A stretch of DNA of 50,901 bases from an uncultured Lachnospiraceae bacterium (GCA_910584945.1 CAJUDY010000030.1:1-50901), one strand, 5' to 3'. Positions 15,415-23,609 are shown, counted from the first letter of the stretch. Notes: generated by a model from the letters alone, not told the origin. A program made the numbers and translations.

Positions 15415-16355
15415 GATATCATTTTATCATAGATCTTGGCAGTCCGGATGTCCGAAGACAGATGGAGGAGCAAAAAGGATTCGCCGAAAGATATTTCAGG
15501 GGCATGGAGGAAGGGGAGGCGATCCTTCTTGGCACAAAGCCCGGCCTTGCCTCCGGCCTGAGGCAGGGGCACGCAAAAGAGGCGGTGGCGGCGGTCCTTG
15601 AGGATGACGGGGCGGAAACGATTTTAAAAGCGCTGGAATCCTTGGTCTGTCCGGAAGATCTGTATCTTTTTTCCGGTGAGGAGTCGAACGCGGCTCTTGC
15701 CGTGCGTCTGGGAGTGCGGACCGGGGGAAGCGCCTCCAACGGCGTCCACGGGATACTGGCGGGAGCGGACCAAAAACTCGCCGTAAAGCGCATGATGTAC
15801 GCCAACCATATGGAAGCCGTGTGCGATCCGGGAGAGCCGCCCTTTTTCTTCACCATGGCAAAGGGATCGGACCGGGCGGAGCTGACCGGGGGGCCGTTCT
15901 ATATCCAAAGGGAGACCTATACGCCTTCGGCTGCGGATCACATCCTGTCGGAAACCTATTGGACGGGAGAAGAGGCAAACGGACTGAAGGACAGCCCGGT
16001 GGTCGTCGCCGCCGGCCGGGGGATCGGCGGTCCCGGAGGGATGGATATCCTTAGAAACCTGGCGGAGGCCCTTGGAGGGACCGTCGGGGCAAGCCGTCCG
16101 GTGGTTATGAATGCCTGGGCGCCCATGGAAGAGCTGCTGGGCGTGTCCGGGATGTTTGTGCAGCCTGAGATCTGTATCACAGCCGGGGCGTCCGGAGCGG
16201 CGGCGTTCAGTGCGGGAATTGAGAAAAGCAGATGGATCACGGCCGTCAACAAAGACAAGGAGGCGCCGATCATGAAGATGGCGGATGTGGCGATTGCGGA
16301 AGACTATGAGCCGTTTGTGAAGGCGCTGGAGCGCTTGATCAGAGAAGAAGAGTAA
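15411..16355 (+). CDS. Divergent electron-transfer flavoprotein alpha subunit (EtfA1)
   Basis: Starts at GTG 15411 overlapping the EtfB1 stop (GTGA); 314 residues. The C-terminal FAD domain is clear: VVAAGRGIGGPGGMDILRNL (about 199-218), LGGTVGASRPVV, then VQPEICITAGASGAAAFSAG in place of the usual P-x-L-Y-I-A-x-G-I-S-G-A-x-Q-H. The AVNKDKEAPIMKMAD segment is normal. The missing His and the ASGAAAF change sit where EtfA contacts FAD. The N-terminal domain is poorly conserved. It pairs with EtfB1 and oxidase 1. Confidence 0.75.
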   Translation: MRYHFIIDLGSPDVRRQMEEQKGFAERYFRGMEEGEAILLGTKPGLASGLRQGHAKEAVAAVLEDDGAETILKALESLVCPEDLYLFSGEESNAALAVRLGVRTGGSASNGVHGILAGADQKLAVKRMMYANHMEAVCDPGEPPFFFTMAKGSDRAELTGGPFYIQRETYTPSAADHILSETYWTGEEANGLKDSPVVVAAGRGIGGPGGMDILRNLAEALGGTVGASRPVVMNAWAPMEELLGVSGMFVQPEICITAGASGAAAFSAGIEKSRWITAVNKDKEAPIMKMADVAIAEDYEPFVKALERLIREEE

Positions 16356-16366
16356 GAGGAGAGAGC

Positions 16367-17788
16367 ATGGGGCAGAGTATCATTCCAATGAGCAAAGTGT
16401 ATCAGGAGTACCTGGTGGACGAGTCCAAGTATACCGGAGAGGCAGAGAGTATCTCCTTTCCGGAGACAGAAGAGGAACTGCTGGAGATTCTGAAAGAAGT
16501 AAGAGAGGCGGGCGTACCCGTTACGATCCAGGGGGGGAAGACCGGGATCACCGGCGGAAGCGTGCCCGAGGGAGGGCATATCTTAAATCTTTCCCGAATG
16601 AACCGGGTGAAGGACAGCTGGCTTTGTGAGGACGGGACCGGGCGGATCGTGGTGGAACCGGGACTGAATCTGATGGAACTTCAGAAGGAAAGCTTTGCCC
16701 GGTTCCGGAAGGAAGCCTTATACTGGCCGGTGACGCCCACAGAGACCTCTGCCACGGTAGGCGGCGTGGCAGCCACGGGCGCTCAGGGAATCACCCGGCT
16801 CCTGTACGGCGACAGCAGAGCCTATATCGAGAAGATCCGGGCGGTCGACGGCAGAGGACGTGTATTGGAACTTGCAGAACCGGAAGCGCTTGACGCCTTT
16901 CTGGGAAAGGAAGGAATCACCGGTGTCATCACGGAACTGACGCTGATTCTGATCCCGTGTCCCGAGGAGCTTTGGGGGATTCTCTTTTTCTTTGGGGAAG
17001 AACGGGGCGCACTGAAGTTCATAGAGGCGATGGAGCCTTTCGTGCCGCGGGAGAAAAGCGGCGAGGGCGCCAGAATCGCTTCGGCAGAGTATCTGGACGG
17101 GGAGATTCTGGCTATGATTGAGGCGAGAAAGAGCACCATGAGCAGGATTCGGGAGCTGCCGGAAGTGACTCCGGGTACAGGCGGAGCGGTTTATGTGGAG
17201 CTTCACGGTTCCGAGGACGGGATCGAGGAGATCGCCGGAGTTTTGATGGAGCTGGCGGCGGAGTACGGAAGCGACCCGGACACGGCGTGGGCAGTGTCAG
17301 GAAGCGGCGAGGTGGAGAAGCTTCACGCCTTCCGGCATGCCGCGCCGGAGACTTGCAATTTGTTTATCGAGGAGGCCCGCCAAAAGGACCCCCGGATCAC
17401 GAAGCTGGGGACGGATATGCAGACCAAAGGCAGCGGACTGTGGGAGCAGGTATCCGGGTATCGTAAGGATCTGGAGGCCGCGAAACTTGAGGGCTGTATT
17501 TTTGGTCATGGGCTGGAGGGACATCTCCATATCAATCTGCTTCCGGACTCTTATGAGTCCTATGAGGCGGGAATCCGGCTCTTTCGCACCTGGGCGGAAA
17601 GGGTGCGGGCGGAGTCGGGGACCGTGCTTATGGAGCATGGGGCCGGCAAGCTGAAAAGCCGGATCTACAGGGACTGTCTGGCAGAAGCCTACCGGGAAGA
17701 GAACCGAAGGCTGAAAGATGCTTACGATCCCGAGAGACGATTGAACCAGGGAAACCGTTTTACGGCTGAGAAAGCAGGTGAGGCATGA
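16367..17788 (+). CDS. FAD-binding oxidase, GlcD/D-lactate dehydrogenase-like
   Basis: 473 residues, ATG 16367 with AGGAGAG upstream, 11 bases after EtfA1. PCMH-type FAD domain at about 30-205 with VTIQGGKTGITGGSVPEGG and TETSATVGGVAATGAQGITR, then the FAD-oxidase C-terminal domain with FGHGLEGHLHINLLP (about 376-390) and EHGAGKLKS. This is the family of glycolate oxidase GlcD and of the LctD subunit of Etf-linked lactate dehydrogenases of acetogens. It overlaps EtfB2 by 4 bases, so oxidase 2, EtfB2 and EtfA2 form a complete LctBCD-like set. The substrate is probably a 2-hydroxyacid. Confidence 0.82.
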   Translation: MGQSIIPMSKVYQEYLVDESKYTGEAESISFPETEEELLEILKEVREAGVPVTIQGGKTGITGGSVPEGGHILNLSRMNRVKDSWLCEDGTGRIVVEPGLNLMELQKESFARFRKEALYWPVTPTETSATVGGVAATGAQGITRLLYGDSRAYIEKIRAVDGRGRVLELAEPEALDAFLGKEGITGVITELTLILIPCPEELWGILFFFGEERGALKFIEAMEPFVPREKSGEGARIASAEYLDGEILAMIEARKSTMSRIRELPEVTPGTGGAVYVELHGSEDGIEEIAGVLMELAAEYGSDPDTAWAVSGSGEVEKLHAFRHAAPETCNLFIEEARQKDPRITKLGTDMQTKGSGLWEQVSGYRKDLEAAKLEGCIFGHGLEGHLHINLLPDSYESYEAGIRLFRTWAERVRAESGTVLMEHGAGKLKSRIYRDCLAEAYREENRRLKDAYDPERRLNQGNRFTAEKAGEA

Positions 17789-18579
17789 GGATTGCGGTGT
17801 GTATGAAGCAGGTGCCGGGGGTCTCCGAGGGCAGTATGGACCCGGAGACCGGCGTGCTGATCCGGACCGGGTTAGAAGCAGTCACCAACCTTTATGACCG
17901 GTCGGCCCTGGAGGCGGCGCTTCAGGTCAGAGAACAACAGGGCGGAGAGATCCACGTGTTCACCATGGGGCCCGCAAAAGCGGAAGAGGTGCTGCGGGAG
18001 GCCTATGCCATGGGTGCGGACGAAGGGTATCTGATCAGCGACCGGGCGTTCGGCGGCGCGGATGTGCTGGCAACCTCGTATACGCTGATGCAGGCCATCC
18101 GTTCTGTCGGCGCTTTTGACCTGATTCTTTGCGGCAGGCAGACCACCGACGGGGATACGGCGCAGACCGGGAGCGCCCTGGCGGCATGGCTGGGCTGGCG
18201 GCAGCTTAATTGGGTGACCGGGTTTTGGGTGAAAGAAAGCCAGATCCAGGCAGACTGCAGGATGGACGGACGGACAGCAACGGTGACAATCCCGCTTCCC
18301 TGCGTGGCGATGGTGGAGAGAGACGGGTTTCTCCCGCGGATGCCTTCCTTAAAGCTTCGGATGCAGGCACGGAAAAAGCCGGTGAATATGATTTCTCTGG
18401 CGGATCTTGCAGATCCTGATCCAAAGCACTATGGGCTTAAGGGCTCTGCCACCAGAGTGAAGAAAATCTTTGCCCCCAAAGGCACAGAAAAAAAGGAGCT
18501 TGTATATCAAAGCGGGGCCGAGGGAGCGGTATATATTCTGGGACTGCTTCGGGAACCGGGACAGGAGGCGGGAACATGA
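17785..18579 (+). CDS. etfB: Electron-transfer flavoprotein beta subunit (EtfB2)
   Basis: 264 residues, ATG 17785 in an ATGA overlap. Canonical: IAVCMKQVPG at 3-12, MGADEGYLISDRAFGGADVLAT, and LILCGRQTTDGDTAQTGSALA at about 111-131, the AMP- or FAD-binding loop. The C-terminal arm (about 215-264) that wraps round EtfA is present. Together with oxidase 2 and EtfA2 it resembles ferredoxin-linked electron-confurcating lactate dehydrogenase sets. Confidence 0.9.
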   Translation: MRIAVCMKQVPGVSEGSMDPETGVLIRTGLEAVTNLYDRSALEAALQVREQQGGEIHVFTMGPAKAEEVLREAYAMGADEGYLISDRAFGGADVLATSYTLMQAIRSVGAFDLILCGRQTTDGDTAQTGSALAAWLGWRQLNWVTGFWVKESQIQADCRMDGRTATVTIPLPCVAMVERDGFLPRMPSLKLRMQARKKPVNMISLADLADPDPKHYGLKGSATRVKKIFAPKGTEKKELVYQSGAEGAVYILGLLREPGQEAGT

Positions 18580-19571
18580 ATCAAGGAAAAAAAAGCGGGT
18601 GGAGCGGGATTCTTGTATATCTGCAGTGTCTTGGGGGGCTCCTTCATCCTTCGGGTCCGGAGCTGATCGGAGAAGCCCGGAGACTGGCCGCTCAGTCGGG
18701 AGAGCCGGTATGGGCGCTTGGCATCGGCAGCCATATGGACCGGGTGCAGGAAGCACTTCAGGGCTATCCGGTGGACCATGCTTTTTTGTATGAGACAGAC
18801 GAGGTGTTTGAACCCTGCCGCTACGCGTCGCTTGTGTCGGCCTGCATCCGGCAGCAGAGTCCCTCGGTGGTGCTGGTGGGAGGGACGCTGGAGGGAAGGG
18901 CCCTGGCGCCGAGGCTTTCTGTAGAATTCCGGACCGGATTGACGGCCGACTGTACGGAGCTTGACATGGAAGCAGGCGGGAATCTTATCCAGACCCGTCC
19001 GGCCTTTGGGGGCAACGTAATGGCAAGCATCCTGACGGAGCACAGCAGGCCCCAGTTCGCAACCGTGCGTCCGGGGGTGATGGAGCCGGCGATAAAGAGA
19101 GGGGGACTTTCGGTCTCCTGCCGGATCGAGCGCGTTCCGAAAGAAGCAAAAGCTGTGGAGATCCAGGTGAAGGACTGGGAAAAGCCGCCGGTCTCCATCG
19201 CCGACAGTTCTTTCCTGGTGGCCGCAGGACGGGGGGTAAAGAAGAAAGAAGATCTTACCATGCTGTACCGGCTGGCAGAGGTGCTGGGCGGAGAGCTTGC
19301 CTGCAGCAGGGCGCTGGTAGAAAAGGGGTGGATGCCGCCGGAGCGGCAGATCGGAATCTCCGGCAATTCGGTCCGTCCGGAGTGTCTTCTGACTTTGGGC
19401 ATCTCCGGCACGGTACAGTTTATGGCGGGGATGAGGCAGGCAAAGCGAATCATCGCGGTCAACTCCGATCCCCGGGCGCGGATCTTTGAGGCTGCCCATC
19501 ACCCAATCTGCGCAGATCTGTACGAAATCGTACCAGAATTGATCCGGCGTGTGGAAAAAGGAAGTCAGTAA
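18576..19571 (+). CDS. etfA: Electron-transfer flavoprotein alpha subunit (EtfA2)
   Basis: 331 residues, ATG 18576 after AGGAGGCGGG, overlapping EtfB2 by 4 bases. The FAD domain is canonical: LVAAGRGVKKKEDLTMLYRL (about 213-232), ELACSRALVEKGWMP, RQIGISGNSVRPECLLTLGI, SGTVQFMAGM and IIAVNSDPRARIFEAAH. The usual L-Y-x-A and Q-H become L-L-T-L and Q-F, a mild change. No [4Fe-4S] ferredoxin domain is fused at the N-terminus, unlike some Lct/Car-type EtfA proteins. Confidence 0.88.
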   Translation: MNQGKKSGWSGILVYLQCLGGLLHPSGPELIGEARRLAAQSGEPVWALGIGSHMDRVQEALQGYPVDHAFLYETDEVFEPCRYASLVSACIRQQSPSVVLVGGTLEGRALAPRLSVEFRTGLTADCTELDMEAGGNLIQTRPAFGGNVMASILTEHSRPQFATVRPGVMEPAIKRGGLSVSCRIERVPKEAKAVEIQVKDWEKPPVSIADSSFLVAAGRGVKKKEDLTMLYRLAEVLGGELACSRALVEKGWMPPERQIGISGNSVRPECLLTLGISGTVQFMAGMRQAKRIIAVNSDPRARIFEAAHHPICADLYEIVPELIRRVEKGSQ

Positions 19572-19604
19572 TCAAGATGCGGAACTTCAACAGGAGGTAT
19601 ATGA

Positions 19605-20183
19605 ATGCAGGAATCGACAAAGAAGAGATTTTTGGAGGCGACGGAAGCATGTCCGGTTATCCCGGAGATTAAGAACGATGAGTGGCTGAAGGCTCTGCCG
19701 GAATCAGATTCCGGGATTGCATATATCGTGTACGGGGATATCTGCAGCATTGCGGATATTGTGGACCGGGTGAAGGCGGAAGGAAAGCTGGCCATCGTAC
19801 ACATTGACCTGATTGTGGGTCTTTCCACCAAGGAAATCTGTGTGGATTTTATTAAGAAATATACGAAGGCGGACGGGATCATCAGCATGAAACCGGCGAT
19901 GATTCGGCGCGCCAACGATCTGGGCTTTCTGACCATCCAAAGATTTTACATGATCGATGGACTTACCTACGCCAACATATCCAAATACGTCAAAAACTGC
20001 AATCCCGATATCGTGGAATTCATGCCGGCAGGGCTTGCCAAGGTGATGAAATACCTGGTGGAGACCATCGACAAGCCGGTGGTGGCCACGGGGCTGTCCC
20101 AGGATTTTGAGGATGTGATGGCGGCCTTGAAAGCCGGCGCGATCGCCGTGGCGACGTCGAACAAGGAGCTGTGGGATTGCTGA
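19605..20183 (+). CDS. glpP: GlpP-family glycerol-3-phosphate-responsive antiterminator
   Basis: 192 residues, ATG 19605 with AGGAGGT 6 bases upstream. The whole chain follows GlpP: PVIPEIKNDEWLKAL, IAYIVYGDICSIADIV, LAIVHIDLIVGLSTKE, DGIISMKPAMIRRANDLGFL, TIQRFYMIDG, PDIVEFMPAGLAKVM, VVATGLSQDFEDVMAALKAGAIAVATSNKELW, i.e. a TIM-barrel with a phosphate-binding end. In Bacillus subtilis GlpP with glycerol 3-phosphate binds the glpD leader and prevents termination. Here it follows EtfA2 by 33 bases, and three attenuated leaders flank it, so it most likely controls this cluster. No glpF, glpK or glpD is present, so the ligand may differ. Confidence 0.9.
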   Translation: MQESTKKRFLEATEACPVIPEIKNDEWLKALPESDSGIAYIVYGDICSIADIVDRVKAEGKLAIVHIDLIVGLSTKEICVDFIKKYTKADGIISMKPAMIRRANDLGFLTIQRFYMIDGLTYANISKYVKNCNPDIVEFMPAGLAKVMKYLVETIDKPVVATGLSQDFEDVMAALKAGAIAVATSNKELWDC

Positions 20184-20243
20184 AAAAAGATATTGGTAAA
20201 ATGTCACAAAAACGACAGCCGATATTTGAACATTATTACGAGA

Positions 20244-20272
20244 TTGACAATGGACAGAATCCGATTTATAAT
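20244..20272 (+). promoter_or_regulatory. Promoter of the dehydrogenase/kinase/DUF89 operon
   Basis: TTGACA (20244-20249), 17-base spacer, TATAAT (20267-20272), a full consensus promoter, with AGTTAC starting 7 bases later as at the two other attenuated promoters. Confidence 0.85.
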
Positions 20273-20278
20273 ACAGAC

Positions 20279-20346
20279 AGTTACAAAAAGAGTGAAAGAG
20301 AGAGTAACTTTTATCTGTGAAAGCAGGTGAAGGTTGCTCTTTTTTT
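20279..20346 (+). promoter_or_regulatory. GlpP-type antiterminator/terminator leader of the dehydrogenase operon
   Basis: AGTTAC (20279-20284), AAAAAGAG and GAAAGAGAG purine runs, then GTAAC (20304-20308), able to pair with the 5' end. The competing terminator pairs AGAGTAACTT with AGGTTGCTCT (10 bp with G-U pairs), contains a small inner hairpin, and is followed by seven T (20340-20346). Confidence 0.7.
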
Positions 20347-20420
20347 GTCTTTTGTCAGGCGCGCGAGCAGAGGACGCTCTTTTGAACAGCCGAACATAAA
20401 ACCTAAGGAGGAGCAAAAAA

Positions 20421-21203
20421 ATGCTGAATATCAATGATTTTTCCATGGACTTTTTTTCACTGAAAGGAAAGAACGCGATTGTAACCGGAGGAAACAGCGG
20501 CCTTGGGCAGGCTTTTGCCCTGGCGCTTGCCAAAGCGGGAGCGAATATCTTCACCTTCGCTTTTGTGGACGACGACGGGACGACGAAAAAGCTGATCGAG
20601 GACTGCGGAGTCAAATACACTTTCATGCAGGGAGATCTGACGGAAGACGGGATGTGCGACAAGATCGCGGAAAAATGTGTGGAGACCTACGGAAAGATCG
20701 ATATCCTGGTTAACTGCGCGGGGATCTGCAAGATCGCGGATGTGCTGGACTTTGGCAGAGCAGAGTGGGACCCCATGATCGCCATCAACTTAACCGGCGC
20801 ATTTGATTTAAGCCACGCGGTGGCCAAATATATGATTCCTCAGAGAAGCGGAAGAATCATCAACATCTGCTCTTTGTTCTCCTTCCTGGGCGGACTTGGT
20901 TCTCCGGCCTATGCGGCGATGAAGGCAGGGCTCGCAGGTCTTACCAAAGCCTATGCCGATGAGCTTGGAAAGTACGGGATCACCGTGAACGGCATCGCGC
21001 CGGGCTACTTCCAGACCGCCATGACCAGCGGCACCGGAAGCGCCAACAATGAGAAGTTCATCAAGATCAAAGAGCATATCCCCGCTGACCGCTGGGGTGA
21101 GAGACAGGATCTTATGGGTGCGACGGTCTTCCTTGCCAGCAGGGCGGCGGATTATGTAAACGGAACGCTGCTGGTGGTTGACGGAGGCTATCTGGTCAGA
21201 TAG
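20421..21203 (+). CDS. Short-chain dehydrogenase, KduD-like
   Basis: 260 residues, ATG 20421 after TAAGGAGG. TGGNSGLG at 22-29 binds NAD(P), NCAG at 98-101, and the catalytic set Ser151, Tyr164 (PAYAAMK) and Lys168 is complete. The C-terminal PADRWGERQDLMGATVFLAS and NGTLLVVDGGYLVR match the 2-deoxy-D-gluconate 3-dehydrogenase/KduD branch. Probably oxidises a sugar acid or polyol to a keto compound that the kinase downstream then phosphorylates. First gene of an operon under the GlpP-type leader. Confidence 0.85.
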   Translation: MLNINDFSMDFFSLKGKNAIVTGGNSGLGQAFALALAKAGANIFTFAFVDDDGTTKKLIEDCGVKYTFMQGDLTEDGMCDKIAEKCVETYGKIDILVNCAGICKIADVLDFGRAEWDPMIAINLTGAFDLSHAVAKYMIPQRSGRIINICSLFSFLGGLGSPAYAAMKAGLAGLTKAYADELGKYGITVNGIAPGYFQTAMTSGTGSANNEKFIKIKEHIPADRWGERQDLMGATVFLASRAADYVNGTLLVVDGGYLVR

Positions 21204-21214
21204 GGAGAAAAAGG

Positions 21215-22645
21215 ATGAGCGAAAAATACATCATCGGAATTGACGAAGGCTCACAGAGCGCCAAGATTACGATTTTTGATGAGAAGGGCAGGGTGGTCTG
21301 CGAGGACAAGGCCCCTCTTCGGCCCTATGATCTGCCGAAGCCCGGATATGTGGAGCACCCGGACGACGACTGGTGGGATGCGATCTGTGCGGCGGGCAGA
21401 AAATGCATGGCAAAGTTCACCGGGAACCGGGAGGACATCGTGGCCATCGGACTCTGTACAATCCGCTGCTGCCGCGCGTATCTGAAGGAGGACGGAACCC
21501 TGGCGCAGCCGGCCTTAAGCTGGATGGACGTCCGGGTGTCCCAGCCCTACGAGCATGTGAACCCCGAAGTGCGTTATATCACAGCTTCCTCCGGGTACAT
21601 CACCCACCGCCTGACCGGGGAGAAGAAGGATACGGTAGCCAACTACGAATACGGCTGGCCGGTGGATGTGGACCGCTGGCGGTGGTCTGACGATCCGGAG
21701 GCCTATAAGGCCACGGGAATGCCCCGGGAGATGCTCTTTGAACTGGTGATGCCGGGGGAAATTCTGGGTTATGTGACCGAAGAGGCGGCCGAAGCCACCG
21801 GGCTGCCAGGAGGGGTTCCGGTCGTGGCCACCTCCAACGACAAAGCTGTGGAAGGTCTGGGGACCGGCTGCATGGGAGAGACCACGGCGTGCATTTCCCT
21901 TGGTACCTACACGACGGCCATGATGGAGGGGAAGGAGAATCTGAAAGGGACTTCCTATGCATGGCCCAAGTTCTCCTGCGTGCCGAATAAGTACCTCTAC
22001 GACAGCAACGGGATTCGCCGGGGCATGTGGACAATCAGCTGGTTCCGTGATATACTGGGTGACAGTTATATTCGGATGGCGGAGGCCATGGGAAAATCCG
22101 CGGAAGAGCTCTTAAGCGAAGAGGCGGAGCAGGTGCCGGCGGGCAGCGACGGGCTGATGACGGTGCTGGACTGGCTGGCTCCGGTGGAGGCCCGCTATAA
22201 GAAGGGTGTGATGATCGGTTTTGACGGAAGACATACTAGGGGACATATGTACCGCTCACTTCTGGAAGCGGTGGCCATGACGCTGAAAAAGCATGTGGAC
22301 GATATGTGCCGGGAGGTGGACGCAAAGCTTGAACGGATCATCATTACCGGAGGAGGCTCTAACAGCAGCCTCTTTATGCAGATTTTTGCAGACGTCTTTC
22401 AGCTGCCGATTGTGCGCAACGAGATCAGCGGGGCGGCCGGACTGGGCGCCGCCATCTGCGGGGCGGTTGCAGCGGGCATCTACGGCGGCTTTGACGAGGC
22501 AGTGGCCGGGATGGTACGGGTGAAGGATACCTTTACCCCGGACCCGGAGCGTGCGAAACTGTATGAGCGGCTCATCCCGATCTATCTTGGCATCACAGAA
22601 CATACGGATGAGGTACTTAAGAAATCTTATGAACTGTTTCAGTAA
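21215..22645 (+). CDS. FGGY-family carbohydrate kinase, substrate unknown
   Basis: 476 residues, ATG 21215, 11 bases after the dehydrogenase. The first phosphate motif is IIGIDEGSQSAKITIFDEKG (variant of G-I-D-x-G-T-T-S); the catalytic Asp lies in LSWMDVRVSQP (about 100-110); SLGTYTTAM is the second phosphate motif; IITGGGSNSSLFMQIFADVF the adenosine motif. Length fits the xylulokinase branch rather than glycerol kinase, and the catalytic segment CTIRCCRAYLKEDG differs from both. It probably phosphorylates the product of the dehydrogenase. Confidence 0.85.
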   Translation: MSEKYIIGIDEGSQSAKITIFDEKGRVVCEDKAPLRPYDLPKPGYVEHPDDDWWDAICAAGRKCMAKFTGNREDIVAIGLCTIRCCRAYLKEDGTLAQPALSWMDVRVSQPYEHVNPEVRYITASSGYITHRLTGEKKDTVANYEYGWPVDVDRWRWSDDPEAYKATGMPREMLFELVMPGEILGYVTEEAAEATGLPGGVPVVATSNDKAVEGLGTGCMGETTACISLGTYTTAMMEGKENLKGTSYAWPKFSCVPNKYLYDSNGIRRGMWTISWFRDILGDSYIRMAEAMGKSAEELLSEEAEQVPAGSDGLMTVLDWLAPVEARYKKGVMIGFDGRHTRGHMYRSLLEAVAMTLKKHVDDMCREVDAKLERIIITGGGSNSSLFMQIFADVFQLPIVRNEISGAAGLGAAICGAVAAGIYGGFDEAVAGMVRVKDTFTPDPERAKLYERLIPIYLGITEHTDEVLKKSYELFQ

Positions 22646-22657
22646 GTCCATGAAGGG

Positions 22658-23560
22658 ATGAGAGAGGATTGGCACAGACAGATGAGAGCAGAGGAAGCAT
22701 GTAAAACATGCATCAGGAAAAAAGCAAAGATGTTCATGGAACTTTATCAGGCGTCTAAGGAGCGGCGGGAAGAGGTGTTAAGACAGGTGGAACGTTTTCT
22801 TGACGAGGCTTCCCCGGACCTGTCCGCGCCTCGGATGATGGCGGGGGTACTGGATCTTCTGAAAAAAGAGACAGGGATTTCAGACCCTTACGAGCGGAGT
22901 AAAAGGGAGTACAATCAGCTGCTGCTCGGCATGGAAGAAGAGCTCAGCCGCCGGATTCATGAGGCGGAGGATCTTTTTACGGTGGCTATGCGGTATGTGA
23001 CCGTGGGGAACTATATTGACTTCAGGGCCCTCTCCGACGTCAATGAGGAGCAGTTAAGAACGCTTCTTAGGGACTGCGGACAATTCGAACTGAACCCGGA
23101 GGAGGTGAGACGCTTCCGTGAGGAGCTCGGAAGCGCCCGGGAGCTTTTGTACATCACGGACAATGCCGGTGAGATCGTGCTGGATAAAATCTTTATCAAG
23201 GTGTTGAAAGAACTTTATCCAAAGCTTCAGGTCAGCGTGCTGGTAAGAGGAGAGCCGGTGCTAAATGACGCCACCGCAGAAGATGCGAAGCTGATCGGCC
23301 TTGACCGGGTCGCGGCGGTGATTCCAAGCGGAACCAGCGTTCCAGGGACCCAGTATGGACAGATCTCCCGGGAAGCCAGAGACTGTATGGACCGGGCGGA
23401 CCTGTGCCTGGCAAAGGGACAGGGGAACTTTGAAAGCCTCAGGGAGTGCGGGAAGAATATCTATTATCTGTTTCTGTGCAAATGTGATCTCTTTGTGGAG
23501 CGCTTCCAGGTGGAGCGGCTGACTCCGGCGTTTCTTAACGAACTCCGCATGGGAAAATAA
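22658..23560 (+). CDS. DUF89 (ARMT1-like) metal-dependent phosphatase
   Basis: 300 residues from ATG 22658; ATG 22682 is an equally possible start, with GAGAGG 12 bases upstream. Near the N-terminus EACKTCIRKK gives the Cys pair of subfamily I. The active-site set is ITDNAGEIVLDKIFI (Asp-Asn), VLVRGEPVLNDATAEDA and LAKGQGNFESLRE (about 245-260), which together hold a Mn/Co/Mg ion. DUF89 proteins hydrolyse sugar phosphates such as fructose 1-phosphate as damage control. Last gene of the operon, so it may remove a toxic or side-product phosphate made by the kinase. Confidence 0.85.
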   Translation: MREDWHRQMRAEEACKTCIRKKAKMFMELYQASKERREEVLRQVERFLDEASPDLSAPRMMAGVLDLLKKETGISDPYERSKREYNQLLLGMEEELSRRIHEAEDLFTVAMRYVTVGNYIDFRALSDVNEEQLRTLLRDCGQFELNPEEVRRFREELGSARELLYITDNAGEIVLDKIFIKVLKELYPKLQVSVLVRGEPVLNDATAEDAKLIGLDRVAAVIPSGTSVPGTQYGQISREARDCMDRADLCLAKGQGNFESLRECGKNIYYLFLCKCDLFVERFQVERLTPAFLNELRMGK

Positions 23561-23564
23561 CAAG

Positions 23565-23603
23565 AATCCCCTCTGCCACGGGATATCGGGCAGAGGGGAT
23601 TTT
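23565..23603. terminator. Bidirectional terminator between DUF89 and the BCCT transporter
   Basis: AATCCCCTCTGCC (23565-23577) and GGCAGAGGGGATT (23589-23601) form a perfect 13-bp stem. The plus strand continues with TTTTAT; on the minus strand the flank is TTCTTGTTATTTT. It serves two convergent genes. Confidence 0.8.
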
Positions 23604-23609
23604 ATGTGT

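Noticed and set aside
18507..19502. 331-codon minus-strand frame opposite EtfA2
   Set aside because: Shadow of a high-GC gene; no domain is recognisable, and the plus-strand product is clearly EtfA.
12989..22645. Classical glycerol operon (glpF/glpK/glpD)
   Set aside because: The GlpP homologue suggested it, but no aquaporin-type GlpF is present, the kinase is nearer the xylulokinase branch, and the oxidases use Etf instead of a GlpD-type dehydrogenase.
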